Assembly: GCF_000008205.1 (NCBI RefSeq)
Contig: NC_007295.1
Coordinates: 124,001 to 188,000 of the forward strand
DNA length: 64,000 nucleotides
Source of the DNA: Mesomycoplasma hyopneumoniae J
GTDB lineage: Bacteria; Bacillota_I; Bacilli_A; Mycoplasmatales; Metamycoplasmataceae
Reading direction: 5' to 3'
The notes under the pieces were generated by a model. That model was not told where the DNA came from and ran no database searches. It saw nothing but the letters and a program-made list of their open reading frames with translations. The first letter of the stretch is position 1; the number at the start of each line of letters is the position of its first letter. The translations under genes were made by a program, and so were the position numbers. Positions 55,766-64,000 of the stretch are shown piece by piece.

Positions 55766-56578
55766 ATGGATTCTACAAGAAAATTTTATCATAAAAAAGA
55801 CTATTTTATTGACTATGAAAATCAGGTTTTAATTCTTGAAAAATCATTTCATAAAAAACTGTTAAATAAAGAATTTGCTTTTAAAACTGGTTTTAAAAAA
55901 ATTGGTGGGACTTTAATTGGTGAAGTTCTCGGACTTGATAGTTTTAGCTCACCTTTTCGGGCGTTTATTAAAATCGCAAAACTAGATATGCCGATTTTGG
56001 ATAGAAAATATATTGATGCTGGAATTGCAATTGAACCACTCGTAATTAAAGCGCTTTCTGATAAATTAAGGCTTGAAATTGAAACTTTCCCACCCGAAAA
56101 ATTTAATTATGACTATTTTAAAGAAGATTCAATAATTGGCGGAATTCCCGATGGATTTATTCCAAAAACTAATACAATAATTGAAATTAAAACAACTGGT
56201 ATTAAAAATTTAGAAAAATGAGGCCAAAAAGGGGAAAATTTACCCCAAAAATACATAAAACAAGCACAATTATACTCTTTTTTAAAAAAAGCAAATAAAT
56301 TTGTAATTGTGGCCACCTTTCTTAAGGACTCAGACTATGAAAATCCTAGTAATTTTCCTATTAAAAAACGGCATATCAAAGCTTATAGTTTTAATGTCAA
56401 TAGTCAACAAGTTCTTGATGATATCAAAAAAATCAAAGAATGATATAATTATTATACAAAATTAGGAACCTCACCTAAATTTTGCTTAGTTAATGATGCC
56501 CAAATTCTTGAATATTTAGCCTGCGAGAATGAGGATCAATGGAAAACTCTTCTGGAAAAATGGCTTAAATCAAATTAG
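55766..56578 (+). CDS. PD-(D/E)XK-like nuclease of mycoplasma type
   Basis: 270 residues with the core IIGGIPDGFI, then TNTIIEIKTT (Asp, and Glu-x-Lys), a PD-(D/E)XK/YqaJ-like metal site, preceded by DAGIAIEPLVIKAL and followed by KYIKQAQLYSFLK (Gln-x3-Tyr). It resembles the MAGa7180-type putative nucleases found across mycoplasmas. Strong AAAGGAG site. Cellular role unknown: DNA salvage or recombination are possible. Confidence 0.78.
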
Positions 56579-56593
56579 GAAAATTTTTTAATA

Positions 56594-57829
56594 ATGAAAT
56601 CACAGTCAAAAATTTATCTATATAAAAATGTTTTAATAATTGTCTCTGAAATGAGCCAAATTATAAATGAAGCAATTAAAATTCATCAACTTGATAATAT
56701 TAACAGTCTAGTTTTGGCAAGTGCAATTAATGTTTTTGGGCCGCTTTCATACCTAATTAAAGAAGAAAAAGGCGGATTTTCAATTAAAATATTCTCTAAA
56801 AACTTAGAATCATTAGTGATCGAAACTAACAAAAATGGCCAAATTCGGGCAAGTTTTAACAATAAAAACTACAAAATACCAGATGAATATTTTAAAAAAT
56901 ACAACCCTAACGAGTTAGTAGGTTCATTTGTCGGGAATTCTGGTTTTTTAAAAATTAATAAATTTGGTCAAAAAAATGATTATTCAGGACAAGTGCCATT
57001 ACAAGTTGGTGATTTTGTCAGTGATTTAGCTTTTTATTTTTATCAATCACAACAAACAAGATCAGCGATAAAAAATTTAATTGAAATTGATCAAAATTTA
57101 AAAATCACTAAAGCACAATCATTAATTATTCAACTTTTACCTAATTATTCAGAGAGCGAAATTCAAGAGGTTGAAAGCTGACTAAAAAACAAAAAGATCA
57201 AAGATTTTATAGAGTTTTTTGAAAATTTTGAATTAATTGGAAGTAAAAATTGAACTTATTATTGTGGCTGTGATAATAAAAATTTAATTGAAAATTTAAA
57301 TTTATTTACTGAGAAGGAAGTTGATGATTTAATTAAAAATTACCAAAAAATTGAGTTTGTCTGTAATTTTTGCACAAAAACTCAAAGTTTTACCAAAAAA
57401 GATTGAGTTTTTGCCAAAAATCCATTTAGCCTTGCAACTGTTGAATCCTTAACTGGAGGCGCACTTGCAGCTGAAATTGTTAAAACAAAGGGAGCAAGCA
57501 AATTTTTTGCCGGTGGAATTGTTTGTTATCAAAATAAAATTAAGGAAAAAATCGGAATTAAGACAGAAAATGGAGTTACTAATGCAAAAACAGCGCTAAA
57601 AATGGCTGAATTTGGTCAAAATTTTTTCCAGACTAAATACGTAATCAGTCTAACAGGAAATGCAGGCCCAGAAATTCAAGATGGAAAATTAGGCCAAGTT
57701 TTTATTGCTCTCAATGAAAAGGTATGAGAGCTTAATCTTGAAGGTGATCGTTTGAAGATAATTAATGATTGTATTAAATTTGCAGCGGAAAAAATAAATG
57801 AAATTAGACCAAATACTATTAAAATTTAA
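56594..57829 (+). CDS. Hsp33 chaperone fused to CinA C-terminal domain
   Basis: A single 411-residue frame. Residues 1 to about 265 look like Hsp33/HslO: an N-terminal domain (NINSLVLASAINVFGPLSYL; LVGSFVGNSGFLKI; SGQVPLQVGDFVSDLAFYF) and a redox zinc site with Cys224-Gly-Cys226 and Cys257-x-x-Cys260. Residues about 277-411 match the CinA C-terminal (PncC amidase) domain: ATVESLTGGALAAEIVKTKG, FFAGGIVCYQNKIK, SLTGNAGPEIQDGKLGQVF. The join has UGA-Trp but no stop. Hsp33 is activated by oxidation; PncC deamidates NMN. The fusion might link redox stress to NAD salvage; that link is speculation. Confidence 0.85.
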
Positions 57830-57941
57830 AGATTTATATTATAATATATTTACATTATACTAAATTAAGCAAAAAATAATGATAAAATATAAGTATTTTT
57901 ATTATTTTTTTTAATTTGAATTAAATTTACTTAATTTAGAT

Positions 57942-57947
57942 TATAAT
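57942..57947 (+). promoter_or_regulatory. tig -10 box
   Basis: TATAAT about 77 bases before the tig ATG. The spacer from 57830 is AT-rich with no gene. Confidence 0.5.
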
Positions 57948-58024
57948 TATACTTATTTTTATTTTTTTACTTAGATTTTGAAAATTAACAAGGTTAACCA
58001 AATTAAATTGAGGACGAATTTTTA

Positions 58025-59422
58025 ATGATAAAACGTGAATTTTTACCTGAAAGTGCTGAGCTAAAAATAAAGTTAACTGCAGATTCTAAAAAATGAGCTG
58101 AATTCTACCAAAAAGCTGAACAAAAACAGGCAGCAAAAGTTTCTTTACGAGGTTTTCGCAAAGGAAAAGTTCCTCTAGAAAAAGCAAGAGCTTATTTAAA
58201 TCCGCAAGCTGTTTTTGAGCTTGCCCTCAGAATGTTTCTTCCCGAACTTGAAAAACAGGCGGCAACAAACATAATTGATAGTGACAATGTTATTGAATCA
58301 CCAATTTTTAACATAGTTAATATGGATAAAAATAATTTAGAAATTGAATTTCTTTATCCGGTTTACCCAGAAATTAAATTGCCTGATTATAAGAACCTTA
58401 AAACCAAATTTGCCATTAAAAAAATAACAAAAGAAGATATCGAGCTGCAAAAACAAAAACTTTTGGAAGCAAAAGGAAGGTTTATCGAAGTAAATAGACC
58501 TGTAAAAATAGGAGATGTTATTAACTTTAACTTTAAAGGTTTTATTGATGATGAGCCTTTTGATGGCGGTGAAGGAGAAAACTTTGACCTTCGAATAGGT
58601 TCTAATAGTTTTATTGCCGGATTTGAGGAACAACTTGTTGGTCTTGAAATCAAAAAAGAGGCCGATATTTATGTAACATTTCCAGAAAATTACCAGGTTC
58701 ATACCTATGCAAATAAAAAAGCACGTTTTCGCGTAAGGATTAATAAAATAAAGGAAAATCAGCCAGCAAAATTAACAAATGAATTTGTTGCATCACTAAA
58801 AATTCAAAATGTTGAAACAATTAGTCAGTTAGAAGTTTATCTAGAAAATCTTACAGAGCGCGAAAATATCGAAAGAGCAAAAATTGATTTCCAAAGAAAT
58901 GCACTTACTGAAATTGGAGAACAGGTTGAGGTTCCCTTGGCTAAAAAATTAATTAACTTAGAAATTGAGCGACTTAATGAAGTTTTCCATTCAACACTCA
59001 AACAACAAGAGATTCCACTTAAAGAATATTTGAAAATCACTAAATTTACTGAAAAAGATATATACGACCAATTCGAAGTAGAAGCAAAAAAATTGCTAAA
59101 AAATTCTTTCATTTTCGCCGAAATTGCAAAATTAGAAGGACTTGTGCCAACTCAGCAAGAATATGAAAGCCATGTTGAAAAGTTAGCAAAATTTACTGGA
59201 AAATCAGTTCAGGAAATAAGCGAAACTGTTTCTTATAACGAAATTCAGATTAATATCACTAATCAAAAAGTAATTGATAAATTAATCGAGTTCAATCATG
59301 AGGCAAAAGATGAGGAAATAGTTAATAAAAACCAAAATGATAACGAAATTGAACAGGATAAAGAACAAAAGGACAACAATGAAGAAAAAATAAAGCAAGA
59401 AAATAACTTAGAAAACAAATAA
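58025..59422 (+). CDS. tig: Trigger factor
   Basis: A 465-residue ribosome-bound chaperone/prolyl isomerase. The N-terminal ribosome-docking signature is [12 protein letters not shown] (G-F-R-x-x-x-x-P type). The FKBP-like PPIase domain is at about residues 155-250 ([36 protein letters not shown]). The helical C-terminal chaperone arms follow. The end is a Glu/Asn/Lys-rich tail of about 40 residues not normally conserved. The ATG is preceded by GAGGACGAAT. Confidence 0.97.
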
Positions 59423-59496
59423 AAAATTAAAATTGTTCTTCTAAACTTTATTTTTTACAAATTTTTAAAAATTAATAAAATCATAAAAGGAGGAAT

Positions 59497-59919
59497 ATGT
59501 CACGATTTACGCGTTTTTTTTCAACAGTTTTAGCGGTTATAATCGGAAATGTTCTTTTATTTGGGATAATAATCGCTACTTTATATTTTTTATTTAAAAA
59601 ACAAATAGAAAATTTTAAATTTGATAAAATCACAAAAACAATTAATGAAATCCAGGAAGCAGTTGGGAAATTAGATTCAGCCCAAATAAACAAATTTCAG
59701 GAAGGGCTTAATAAATTTACGAGTTTGGATTTTGATGCCTTGAAAAACCAATTCGAATCAGTAAAAACAATACCTTCTAAATTAGACCAAATTCTAAAAC
59801 AATTACAAGAAATTTCTGAATCACTGAAAAAAGTACAAAATGGCTCTGTATCTCAAGCTGCTCATGCGCTTGTAAATACAAGTATTTTTGAATTTATTAA
59901 TCGAGTTAAATTTTTATAA
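59497..59919 (+). CDS. Small membrane-anchored coiled-coil protein
   Basis: 140 residues: one N-terminal helix (about residues 10-33, VLAVIIGNVLLFGIIIATLY) and a heptad-like amphipathic domain (INEIQEAVGKLDSAQINKFQ; LDQILKQLQEISESLKKV). AAAGGAGGAAT is a strong ribosome-binding site. Probably membrane-tethered with the coil in the cytoplasm; function unknown. Closed by a hairpin terminator. Confidence 0.8.
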   Translation: MSRFTRFFSTVLAVIIGNVLLFGIIIATLYFLFKKQIENFKFDKITKTINEIQEAVGKLDSAQINKFQEGLNKFTSLDFDALKNQFESVKTIPSKLDQILKQLQEISESLKKVQNGSVSQAAHALVNTSIFEFINRVKFL

Positions 59920-59941
59920 ATTTTAAAAATAACAGTTTTAC

Positions 59942-59982
59942 AAACCCAATTTATGGAAAAATTTATAAATTGGGTTTTTTTA
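59942..59982 (+). terminator. Terminator after the coiled-coil gene
   Basis: AAACCCAATTTAT, loop, ATAAATTGGGTTTTTTT. Confidence 0.88.
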
Positions 59983-59992
59983 TTAATTAAAA

Positions 59993-60016
59993 AATTAATT
60001 AATTAATTAATTAATT
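59993..60016. repeat. (AATT)6 tandem repeat across the rpe stop codon
   Basis: Six perfect AATT units. The rpe stop (60003-60005) lies within it, so each added or lost unit would shift the C-terminal frame. Confidence 0.9.
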
Positions 60017-60653
60017 TTTTAATTTTTAATTTTGTTGGTTTTTCAGCTAAAAAAGTTCCGACTACAATAACGTCAGCCCCAGAATCAAAAACCTTTTTTG
60101 AATTAAAATCCTTAATGCCACCATCAACTTGAATGATAATTTTATAATTATTTTCTTGAATTATTTTGGATAATTCTTCTATTTTTTTATAAGTATTTTC
60201 GATAAAAGCCTGACCGCCTTTGCCAGGTTCAACTGACATTATTAGAACTAGCTGAATTTCGGGTAATAAATCATAAATTTGTTCTATTTTTGTCTCAGGT
60301 TTTATTGCTATTCCTATTTTAATTTTTCGCGAATATTTTGATATTATCTCTTTAATTTGAGCATAATTTCTACTTTCAAAATGAATTGTTGCAAAATTCA
60401 CATACCCTAGTAATTGCTTAATTTGCTCTTCGGGATTAACAGACATTAAATGAACATCAGAGATAAATTCTTTTGATTTTTTAATAATATTTTTGATTTC
60501 TGGAATAGATATTGCTACATTCTTAACAAATATACCATCCATAAAATCAAAGTGAAATCATTTTATGCCAAGATTCAAAAAAATTCTTGTTGATTTTAGC
60601 CGACTAGATTTTTTTATATTCAAAAGCGAGGGGCTAATAATTTTTCTTTTCAT
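60003..60653 (-). CDS. rpe: Ribulose-phosphate 3-epimerase
   Basis: A 216-residue TIM-barrel metalloenzyme of the pentose-phosphate pathway. Metal and catalytic residues: [13 protein letters not shown] (His-x-Asp, with Asp in MDG), [32 protein letters not shown], and the C-terminal [10 protein letters not shown]. The ATG is upstream of FDFMDG and needs a UGA-Trp. Starts 20 bases inside rsgA. Confidence 0.95.
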
Positions 60654-61491
60654 ATTTTCCTAAAAAATAAAGATAATTTTTATAACGATTTTCTGGTATT
60701 TTTCCATCTTTTAGCGCCCTTTTAATGCCGCATTGATCAGTTTTCTCCTGAAAATGAAAGCAGGAACGGAATTTGCAGTCTGATGAAAATTTTTTAAATA
60801 TTTTAAAAGCATTGCGAATTTCATTTTTGGATATCTCGCTGTATGAAAACGAGGAAAAACCGGGGCTATCAATTATCCGAAAATTTTCCTTTTCAATAAT
60901 TTGGACGACTCTAGTTGTATGCTTTCCACGGTTTAGTGTCTGGGAAATCTCTTGAATAGCAAATTTTTTATCTAAAAAATTATTAATAAAACTGGTTTTT
61001 CCGACACCGGTTTGACCGATAACAAAGTTAAGTTTTTTTTCTAATTCGGCTTTTAATTCTACAGGAATTTCATTTTTTTTATTATTAATAAAAAAAATGT
61101 TATAATTCATTTTTTGATAATCAAGTAATAAATTTTCAAAATTAGAATCAAGATCAATTTTAGTAACTAATAAAATTACAGGAATATTTTTTGCTTCAAT
61201 TACCAATAAAAATTTATCTAATAATAAGCTTGAAAAATTAGGTTCTCTAATCGAAATAAAAACTAAAGCTTGATCAATGTTGGCTACTTTTGGACGAATT
61301 AGCTGATTTTTTCTTTCATAAATTTTTTTAATAAAGCCTTTTTCTTCAAAATCAACAAAGTCACCAACTATTGGCGATGTTTCATTCAACCGAAGAAGGC
61401 CAGAACCTCTTAAAAGCGGGTATAATTTTCGGTTTTTAGGATCGACAACATCATAAAAACCGGCAATAATTCGAACAACTTGCCCTTTCAT
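60634..61491 (-). CDS. rsgA: Ribosome small-subunit GTPase RsgA
   Basis: A 285-residue circularly permuted GTPase for late 30S assembly. OB-fold N-terminus; then G4 LLVTKIDL before G1 [12 protein letters not shown], switch [10 protein letters not shown]3 IIDSPGFSS. The Zn-finger end has [10 protein letters not shown] and QCGIKRA. Abuts gmk directly (stop and start adjacent) and overlaps rpe. Confidence 0.96.
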   Translation of the reverse strand: MKGQVVRIIAGFYDVVDPKNRKLYPLLRGSGLLRLNETSPIVGDFVDFEEKGFIKKIYERKNQLIRPKVANIDQALVFISIREPNFSSLLLDKFLLVIEAKNIPVILLVTKIDLDSNFENLLLDYQKMNYNIFFINNKKNEIPVELKAELEKKLNFVIGQTGVGKTSFINNFLDKKFAIQEISQTLNRGKHTTRVVQIIEKENFRIIDSPGFSSFSYSEISKNEIRNAFKIFKKFSSDCKFRSCFHFQEKTDQCGIKRALKDGKIPENRYKNYLYFLGKYEKKNY

Positions 61492-62073
61492 CTAAGTTTT
61501 TTGGATCTCTTTACTTATAATTTTTTCTATTTGGGCAACACATTCTTCTAAATTGTCATTAACCACTTGAAATTTGAACAAATTTTTAATTTTAATCTCA
61601 GCTTTGGCTTTTTCTAGTCGTTGATTTATTTGAATATTTGTTTCTGTTAGACGTTTTTGAATCCGGTTTTTAAGAGATTCAATGGAAGGAGGGAGGATAA
61701 AAATAGTTAAAAGTTGGGATAATTCACCTTTATTTTTGTAATTTTCAATAATATTTTTAGCACCTGTTGTATCAATTTCCAATAATGGGATAAAATTTTG
61801 AGACTGAATAAACTTAATCTGCGATTTTAGGGTCCCATAATAATTATTAAAATGACAACTTCATTCAATAAATTCATCATTTTCAATTTTTTCTTTAAAC
61901 TCTTGAACTGTTAGGAAAAAATAATTAACTCCGTTAATTTCGTCTCTCCTTTTTTCTCGAGTTGTTGCAGAAATTGCTAACTTTATTAATAAATTTTTAT
62001 TTTTTAATAAAAGTGATTCAATTGTGCCCTTGCCAACCCCTGAAGGTCCAGACAAAATTATTAATTTACTCAT
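61492..62073 (-). CDS. gmk: Guanylate kinase
   Basis: A 193-residue enzyme making GDP from GMP. P-loop LIILSGPSGVGKGTI at the N-terminus, KLAISATTREKRRDEINGVNYFFL (GMP site), EIDTTGAKNI and IFILPPSIESLKNRI. The start MSKLIIL is used, with GAAGGT before it; an in-frame ATG four codons upstream is less well placed. The ATG overlaps the rsmD stop by 8 bases. UGA-Trp in EWSCHFNNYYG. Confidence 0.95.
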
Positions 62074-62626
62074 TTTTACCTTCATTGTAATATTTTAGGA
62101 AAAAAACGCTGTTTTTACCGTATTTTTTTATTTGATGGATTGAAAAAATGTCCGGAATTAGTTTAGAGCCTAAATTTGTTTTATAAATTATAAGTCCATT
62201 TTTTGCTAATAAATTATTTTCTGCAATTTTTCAGAAACATTTTTTTGTAATTTCTTCTTCACTATGGGGAGGATCTAGGAAAATGAAGTCAAATTTTTTA
62301 TTTTTAAGATCATTAATTAAAAAAATTGCACTTTTATTAAAAATTTGATAATTTTTAATATTATATTTTTTACAAAAATCTACTATATTTTGGTAAGCTT
62401 TTTGGTTTAATTCGGTTGCTACCACCTTTTTAGCGCCACGAGAAGTCGCCTCCAGCCCAATCGCTCCAGTACCGGCAAATAAATCAAGCACCTTAGAATT
62501 AGGAATTTCAAATTGAAGTTGGGAAAAAATTGCTTCACGACAACGACTAGACATTGGACGCACCACTGAAAATTCAGGATTTTTAATAACCGCACCACGA
62601 TAATTTCCGGAAATAATTCTAATCAT
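62066..62626 (-). CDS. rsmD: 16S rRNA (guanine-966 N2)-methyltransferase
   Basis: 186 residues. RIISGNYRGAVIK and VRPMSSRCREAIFSQL at the N-terminus; SAM motif VLDLFAGTGAIGLEATSRGA; catalytic LDPPHSEEEI (D/N-PPF type). A UGA-Trp after KKCF must be read to get the full C-terminus. Head of the rsmD-gmk-rsgA-rpe group. Confidence 0.93.
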
Positions 62627-62652
62627 AAATTTTTAAAAATTATACCAAAAGT

Positions 62653-63333
62653 TTATAGAAAAATGTATGAATTTTTATTTAAAAATAATTTTAAAACATC
62701 AAACAAAGAATAAATATAATAAAAATCAATTTTTTCTAAAAATAAATCTAAACTAAAATCTGATCAATAAATAATTTCTAATTCTTTTGGATTAAAACGA
62801 ATTAAAGGTTTTAAGCTTCGATGGCGAAAACATTCCATCCCCCCAGCAAAATCAAAATTCACTAATCGTTGGTTGGTTTTGCAAACCTTACAACTTGTAA
62901 GATTTGCAATTCAACCATTAAATTTAATCCAGTTAATAATTGTATAAACCTTAATTGCATCAGCATTTTTGGCGTTAATTTTAAAAAATGCTTGTTCTAA
63001 AATTGGAAAAATTTTAGGTTCAAAATTTTGCTCATGCATAATTTGTGAGGAAAATTTTCAAAAGTTATAAATATTTTTATTAACTAAATCCAAATGCAGA
63101 AAACATTCGCCCTTTTTTAATTTTGATAATTTATTAGGATTTTTTGCTAAAAAAATCTCAAATTCACCTAAACAACCAAGATTTAGTATATAAATATTTT
63201 TGCTTGTTGTTTTTCTAACGCCTAATGCTACCATTTTTATAATGCCAAAATTAGTGGCTAATTTAATTATTAGATCAAAATCACGAAAATTAAGTCGATC
63301 AACAATAATTCCTTTAATAATTTTTTCAGCCAT
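62653..63333 (-). CDS. recO: DNA repair protein RecO
   Basis: 226 residues. An OB-fold N-terminus (IKGIIVDRLNFRDFDLIIKL; TNFGIIKMVALGVRK), helical middle, and a single Cys-x-x-Cys (TSCKVCKTN) where family members have a four-Cys zinc site; the partner pair appears reduced to GGMEC. It loads RecA with RecR. Assignment rests on overall plan, so moderately sure. Confidence 0.8.
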
Positions 63334-63465
63334 ATTCTAAGAAAAAATTCCTATATATTAGTGATAAAAAATAAGTATTTAAATTTAATTTGGATTTTAA
63401 TATTAATTTAATTAAAAAAATTTAAAAAATTTTTAATTAATTTTTGTTAAAAAAATAAAATTTGG

Positions 63466-63790
63466 TATAATTATTTTTGGTTAGTAACAATTAAAAGTTA
63501 CTAACCAATTACAAACATTTAATTATTTCTCTATTTTACTATTTTTTCTTATTTGTATTTGGTAAAAATTACTTTATTCTAATTAATAACATATTTTACT
63601 CCAAAATCCTAGTATTTTTTTTATTATTAACTGCCTTTTGTTGTTACTGTAAATTTTATTTACATTGTATTTGGGAAAGTAGTTAGGGTAGATTTAATAA
63701 TTCCATTTTCATATATTTATTTCCTTCTAATTAAATGAAATAAAGTTAGTAACAAAAACAATTTTAGTTGCTAACTTTATTTTATTTAAT
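63466..63790 (+). ncRNA. Possible small RNA between recO and era
   Basis: GGTATAAT at 63466-63471, then a 5' hairpin GGTTAGTAAC/GTTACTAACC (63479-63506), about 230 nt with no coding frame, and a 3' stem-loop AAATAAAGTTAG/CTAACTTTATTT (63739-63784). The two hairpins share the GTTAGTAAC half-site. No RNA family is recognised. Confidence 0.4.
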
Positions 63791-63812
63791 TAAAATATAA
63801 AATAAAAATGAC

Positions 63813-64000
63813 TTAATACCCGAATCTTTTTATCATTTTAGGGTTATTAAATCATTTTTTCGCTATAGACACGCGGTTTTTTAGAACAACTTTTTTGCCG
63901 AAAATCTCTTCAAGTTCTCTACGGGCATCTGTTCCGATTTTTCCTAAAACCGAACCACCCTTACCAATTATTATTGGTAAATGTGATTTTTTTCCTACAT
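63813..64000 (-). CDS. era: GTPase Era, C-terminal part
   Basis: The visible 62 residues form the KH RNA-binding domain: [20 protein letters not shown], then [20 protein letters not shown] and [15 protein letters not shown]. The GTPase domain lies beyond the window. Era binds the 3' end of 16S rRNA during 30S maturation. UGA-Trp in the WFNN region. Confidence 0.92.

Noticed and set aside
63466-63790. tmRNA
   Set aside because: No tRNA-like acceptor/T-arm with CCA and no tag-peptide frame can be found in the transcript candidate.

Overview
The window comes from a mollicute of the Mycoplasma (Mesomycoplasma) hyopneumoniae / flocculare group. UGA is read as tryptophan in almost every gene, and the matching tRNA-Trp with anticodon UCA is present at about 54.4 kb. 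The DNA is very AT-rich and promoters are mostly a bare TATAAT. Typical genes of this group are present: P97/P102 cilium-adhesin paralogues, the M42 glutamyl aminopeptidase and a DUF31 serine-protease lipoprotein. Species cannot be fixed from the sequence alone. The P97 copy carries only two or three R1-like units, so it fits M. flocculare or a P97 paralogue better than a strongly cilium-binding M. hyopneumoniae P97.

Layout. 0-5.4 kb: a P97-like / P102-like adhesin operon (first gene cut by the window edge). 5.4-9.4 kb: clpB under a CIRCE operator, tpiA, rpsO and RNase P RNA. 9.4-21.6 kb (minus strand): gyrB, P97, an intact P102, a 199-aa orphan gene, and a second P102 copy broken by a one-base frameshift; a run of 20 A lies just upstream of the P97 -10 box. 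21.9-29.4 kb: pfkA, tRNAs, a lipoprotein, an amino-acid permease, apt, pdhA-pdhB and tRNA-His. 29.4-34 kb: an accessory island with a tandemly duplicated two-gene cassette, each a protein with a glycine-rich hydrophobic domain plus a four-helix membrane protein; a decayed gene fragment lies at the junction. 34-41 kb: rpmB, infC-rpmI-rplT, pyk, an LRR protein, a small peptide with a double-glycine-type leader, the M42 aminopeptidase, ung and rplU-rpmA. 41-49.4 kb: an esterase-like hydrolase, SRP RNA, a YitT-type membrane protein, an MFS transporter, ldh, tRNA-Leu and the DUF31 protease. 49.4-59.9 kb: prfA-prmC, gltX with two rRNA/tRNA methylase genes, tRNA-Trp, a split chromate-type transporter, a PD-(D/E)XK-like nuclease, an Hsp33-CinA fusion, tig and a small membrane protein. 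60-64 kb (minus strand): rsmD-gmk-rsgA-rpe, recO, a possible small RNA and the end of era.

The housekeeping genes supply glycolysis and its fermentative end (pfkA, tpiA, pyk, pdhAB, ldh), translation and ribosome assembly, and repair. The accessory content is surface and secretion related. The most notable candidates are the duplicated gene pair at 29.8-33.9 kb, which has the architecture expected of a membrane-active effector with a membrane partner; the double-glycine-type peptide at 38.2 kb; the slippage-prone P97 promoter; and several genes (P102 copy, ung, DUF31 protease) whose reading frames break by a single base.
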